Source: Paraburkholderia ginsengiterrae (GTDB lineage Bacteria; Pseudomonadota; Gammaproteobacteria; Burkholderiales; Burkholderiaceae). Taken from it: a DNA stretch of 64,000 nt. Numbering within the stretch: position 1 is the first letter of the stretch; each line of letters starts with the position of its first letter. This document shows positions 61,384-64,000 of this stretch, one piece after another. The translations under genes were made by a program, and so were the position numbers. The notes below the pieces were generated by a model. That model searched no databases. It was not told where the DNA came from and was given only the letters and a program-made list of their open reading frames with translations. The stretch covers positions 100,615 through 164,614 of the forward strand of contig NZ_LXKA01000055.1 of NCBI RefSeq assembly GCF_001645125.1. Reading direction: 5' to 3'.

Positions 61384-62235
61384 CTAGTCGTAGCGGTACA
61401 CGCCGTGACCGGTCTTGCGTCCGAGCCGGCCGGCCGCCACCAGTTCGCGCAGCAGCGGGCACGCGCGATACTTGGAATCGCCGAAGTCCTTTAGAAACAC
61501 GTCCATCACCGAGAGGCAAACGTCCAGCCCGACCAGATCGGCAAGCGCGAGCGGGCCGATCGGATGATTCGCGCCAAGGCGCATACCTTCGTCGATTTCT
61601 TCAGCCGTGGCAATGCCCTCGGCCAGCACGAAGAACGCCGCGTTGATCATCGGCACCAGAATCCGATTGACGACGAACCCCGGCGCATTCTTTACGCCGA
61701 TGGGCGACTTGCCGAGCTTCAGCGTCAGCTCGCGCACCGCCTGCGCAGTCGCGTCGCTGGTCTGCACGCCGCGAATCACCTCGACGAGCGGCAGCAGCGG
61801 CACCGGGTTGAAAAAGTGCATGCCGATAAAGCGCGAGGCATCGGCCAGCGTCGCGCCGAGCGCCGTGATCGAGATCGACGAGGTGTTCGATGCGATGATC
61901 GCCTCGGGACGCGCCGCCGCTTCGATCTGCTTCAGAATGCGGATCTTGAGCTCGGCGTTTTCGGTGGCGGCTTCGATCACGATATCGGCGGCGGCGAGGC
62001 GCGCGTAGTCGGTCGAGGTTTCGATGCGCGCGAGCGCCGCGTCGCGCACCTCGGCCTCGATCTTGCCCTTCGCGACGAGCCGCTCGAGGCTGCCCGTGAG
62101 GGTTGCGACACCTTTGGCCAGCGCGGCGTCGTTCACGTCGATCATCACGGCCTTGAGTCCGGCGACCGCTACGGTCTGCGCGATCCCGTTGCCCATCGTG
62201 CCCGCGCCGATGATTCCCACCGTTTCAATTGTCAT
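61384..62235 (-). CDS. 3-hydroxybutyryl-CoA/3-hydroxyacyl-CoA dehydrogenase
   Basis: A 283-residue NAD-dependent dehydrogenase: N-terminal Rossmann motif VGIIGAGTMGNGIAQTVA, catalytic-region HFFNPVPLLPLVEV (His), and a C-terminal dimer domain with GLDVCLSVMDVF. Length matches the stand-alone PaaH/Hbd-type enzymes rather than FadB. It lies 41 bases upstream of the acyl-CoA ligase gene and 33 bases after the thiolase gene in transcription order, so it is the third step in a short beta-oxidation set. Confidence 0.92.
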   Translation of the reverse strand: MTIETVGIIGAGTMGNGIAQTVAVAGLKAVMIDVNDAALAKGVATLTGSLERLVAKGKIEAEVRDAALARIETSTDYARLAAADIVIEAATENAELKIRILKQIEAAARPEAIIASNTSSISITALGATLADASRFIGMHFFNPVPLLPLVEVIRGVQTSDATAQAVRELTLKLGKSPIGVKNAPGFVVNRILVPMINAAFFVLAEGIATAEEIDEGMRLGANHPIGPLALADLVGLDVCLSVMDVFLKDFGDSKYRACPLLRELVAAGRLGRKTGHGVYRYD

Positions 62236-62268
62236 ATCTGTCTGCCTGAGCGGTAATGCGCAGCGCGC

Positions 62269-63456
62269 TTATTGAAGGTTTTCGAAGATGGCCGCGATAC
62301 CCTGCCCGCCACCAATGCACATCGTAACCAACGCATAGCGTCCGTTGATACGCCGCAGCTCATGCAGCGCCTTGACGGTGATCAGCGCGCCGGTTGCGCC
62401 GATCGGATGGCCCAGCGAAATGCCGGACCCATTGGGGTTCACCTTCGACGGGTCGAGCCCGAGTTCCTGGGTGACCGCGCAGGCCTGAGCGGCAAAGGCC
62501 TCATTCGCCTCGATCACATCGAGATCGCGGATGTCGAGGCCCGCGCGCTGCAACGCAATGCGTGTCGCCGGCACCGGGCCAATGCCCATGTAGCGCGGAT
62601 CGACGCCTGCATGCGCATACGATACCAGCCGCGCGAGCGGGGCGAGGCCGCGTTGCTCGGCGGCTTGGCGCTCCATCAGCAGAACCGCCGCCGCCGCGTC
62701 GTTGATGCCCGACGCGTTGCCGGCCGTGACCGTGCCGGCTTCCTTCTGGAAGACCGGGCGCAAAGAGGCCAGTTCATCCATTTCGATCTGCTCGCGCACG
62801 TGCTCGTCGGTATCGAACACGACCGTTTGCCCCTTCACCTTGCGTGTGAGCGGCACGATCTGCTCCTTGAAGCGTCCTTCCGCAATCGCCCGCGTGGCGC
62901 GCCGGTGCGACTCCAGCGCCAGCGCGTCCTGCTGCTCGCGGCTAATGCCGTACTTGCTCGCGACGTTCTCCGCCGTGACGCCCATCGGGATCGAATGGAA
63001 CGGGTCGTTCAACGCGCCCAGCATCATGTCGACCAGGCGCGTATCGCCCATCCGCGCACCAAAGCGCGCAGCGCTCGTGATGTAAGGCGCGCGGCTCATG
63101 TTCTCCGCGCCGCCGCCGATCGCCACTTCCGCGTCGCCCAGCAGGATCGTCTGCGCGGCGGAAACGATGGCCTGCAGGCCCGATCCGCACAGGCGATTGA
63201 CGGTGAAGGCCGGGGTGGACTCGGAGACGCCGCCGTCCATTGCGGCGACGCGCGCGAGATAGAGATCTTTCGGCTCGGTCGCAATCACATTGCCGAACAC
63301 CACGTGGCCCACTTCATCACCGGCGACTTTCGAGCGCGCCAGTACTTCGCGCACGACGATCGCGCCGAGTTCGGTCGGGGGCATATCTTTGAGGCTGCCA
63401 GCGAACTTACCGATGGCCGTGCGCACACCGCCGACGACAACGACTTCTTTTTGCAC
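62269..63456 (-). CDS. acetyl-CoA C-acyltransferase (thiolase), GTG start
   Basis: A 395-residue thiolase. The acyl-enzyme Cys90 lies in VNRLCGSGLQAI, the His in GSGISLGHPIGATGA, and the second Cys in TMCIGGGQG near the C-terminus. GAGGAG sits 6 bases before a GTG at 63456, and the next residues QKEVVVVGGVRTAIG are the canonical thiolase opening. I choose this GTG over a long upstream frame that overlaps the neighbouring gene. It could serve beta-oxidation (FadA-like) or acetoacetyl-CoA formation. Confidence 0.92.
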   Translation of the reverse strand: MQKEVVVVGGVRTAIGKFAGSLKDMPPTELGAIVVREVLARSKVAGDEVGHVVFGNVIATEPKDLYLARVAAMDGGVSESTPAFTVNRLCGSGLQAIVSAAQTILLGDAEVAIGGGAENMSRAPYITSAARFGARMGDTRLVDMMLGALNDPFHSIPMGVTAENVASKYGISREQQDALALESHRRATRAIAEGRFKEQIVPLTRKVKGQTVVFDTDEHVREQIEMDELASLRPVFQKEAGTVTAGNASGINDAAAAVLLMERQAAEQRGLAPLARLVSYAHAGVDPRYMGIGPVPATRIALQRAGLDIRDLDVIEANEAFAAQACAVTQELGLDPSKVNPNGSGISLGHPIGATGALITVKALHELRRINGRYALVTMCIGGGQGIAAIFENLQ

Positions 63457-63518
63457 TAGATGCTCCTCGATTTGTGTTGCCACGCGCCCTGCCAAACACG
63501 GTGGCGCGCAGATTGGAA

Positions 63519-64000
63519 TCACATATTCGGATAGTTCGGCCCGCCGCCACCTTCCGGGGTGACCCACACGATGTTCTGCGTCGGGTCCTTGATATCGCAG
63601 GTCTTGCAATGTACGCAGTTCTGCGCGTTGATCACGAGGCGCTCGCTGCCATCATCGTTCTTCACGAACTCATACACCGCCGCCGGGCAATAGCGCGATT
63701 CCGGACCCGCGTAGGTCTGCCAGTTCACATTCACCGGCACGGACGGGTCTTTCAGCGTCAGATGCGCTGGCTGGTTCTCTTCATGATTCGTGTTCGAGAT
63801 GAACACTGACGAGAGGCGGTCGAACGTCAGCTTGCCGTCCGGTTTCGGATAGACGATCTGCTTGCACTGTGAAGCCGGCTTGAGCATTTCGTGGTCCGAA
63901 TGCTGGTGATGCAGCGTCCACGGCACATTGCCGCCCAGCAGCTTCTGCTCGATGCCCACCATCAGCGTGCCCAGGTACAGGCCCTTGCTCATCCACTGCT
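63519..64000 (-). CDS. electron transfer flavoprotein-ubiquinone oxidoreductase (N-terminal part beyond the window)
   Basis: The C-terminal 160 residues of ETF-QO. The visible end includes the 4Fe-4S segment with YCPAAVYEF and [18 protein letters not shown], then the [12 protein letters not shown] terminus, all typical of the enzyme. It moves electrons from reduced ETF into the quinone pool. The frame continues past position 64000. It is transcribed with the thiolase, dehydrogenase and ligase genes (62-base gap), and it could also re-oxidise the dimethylglycine-demethylase ETF encoded at 7-9 kb. Confidence 0.93.
   Translation of the reverse strand, partial: QWMSKGLYLGTLMVGIEQKLLGGNVPWTLHHQHSDHEMLKPASQCKQIVYPKPDGKLTFDRLSSVFISNTNHEENQPAHLTLKDPSVPVNVNWQTYAGPESRYCPAAVYEFVKNDDGSERLVINAQNCVHCKTCDIKDPTQNIVWVTPEGGGGPNYPNM

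Overview
The window is high-GC DNA with the gene content and style of a Burkholderiaceae bacterium, most likely Paraburkholderia or Burkholderia (inferred from protein families, operon layout, a tandem intergenic stem-loop repeat, and phasin/acetoacetyl-CoA reductase genes). No rRNA, tRNA, CRISPR array, transposase or phage gene was seen.

Positions 1 to about 22.7 kb and about 31.5 to 45.7 kb hold an almost complete route from choline-O-sulfate to central metabolism. betC releases choline. betA and betB oxidise it to glycine betaine under BetI. gbcAB demethylates glycine betaine to dimethylglycine. dgcAB with its own ETF (etfAB) demethylates that to sarcosine. soxBDAG converts sarcosine to glycine, glyA makes serine, and sdaA makes pyruvate. 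fdhA oxidises the formaldehyde, and purU and glyA handle folate-bound one-carbon units. choXWV and an orphan binding protein import substrate. Ten genes from glyA to the orphan binding protein (15.9 to 3.4 kb, minus strand) run head to tail, divergent from gbdR, whose upstream region carries a near-perfect sigma-54 promoter and a distal 11-bp palindrome. sdaA-soxBDAG, a small unknown gene and an MFS transporter form a second minus-strand run. choVW, a GbdR paralogue and choX form a third. Three regulators of the GlxA/GbdR type (DJ-1-like domain plus AraC HTH) lie in the window.

Between these blocks, 22.8 to 31.4 kb is an accessory stretch. It holds three short-chain dehydrogenases with divergent AraC and LysR regulators, a secreted alpha/beta hydrolase, a CSS-motif EAL phosphodiesterase and a class C beta-lactamase.

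From 45.7 to 64 kb the content changes. It holds small secreted or membrane proteins, a GGDEF-EAL sensor protein, an AT-rich 0.77-kb gap, a phasin and acetoacetyl-CoA reductase pair, a secreted S53 peptidase, a probable trans-3-hydroxy-L-proline module (dehydratase, binding protein, pyrroline-2-carboxylate reductase, GntR regulator) and a fatty-acid oxidation cluster (acyl-CoA ligase, 3-hydroxyacyl-CoA dehydrogenase, thiolase, ETF-quinone oxidoreductase).

The points I rate most worth checking are the dgc-operon dipeptidase homologue that has lost most of its metal ligands, the duplicated stem-loop/mini-ORF leader in front of choV, and the regulatory DNA upstream of gbdR and of the souR-like gene.
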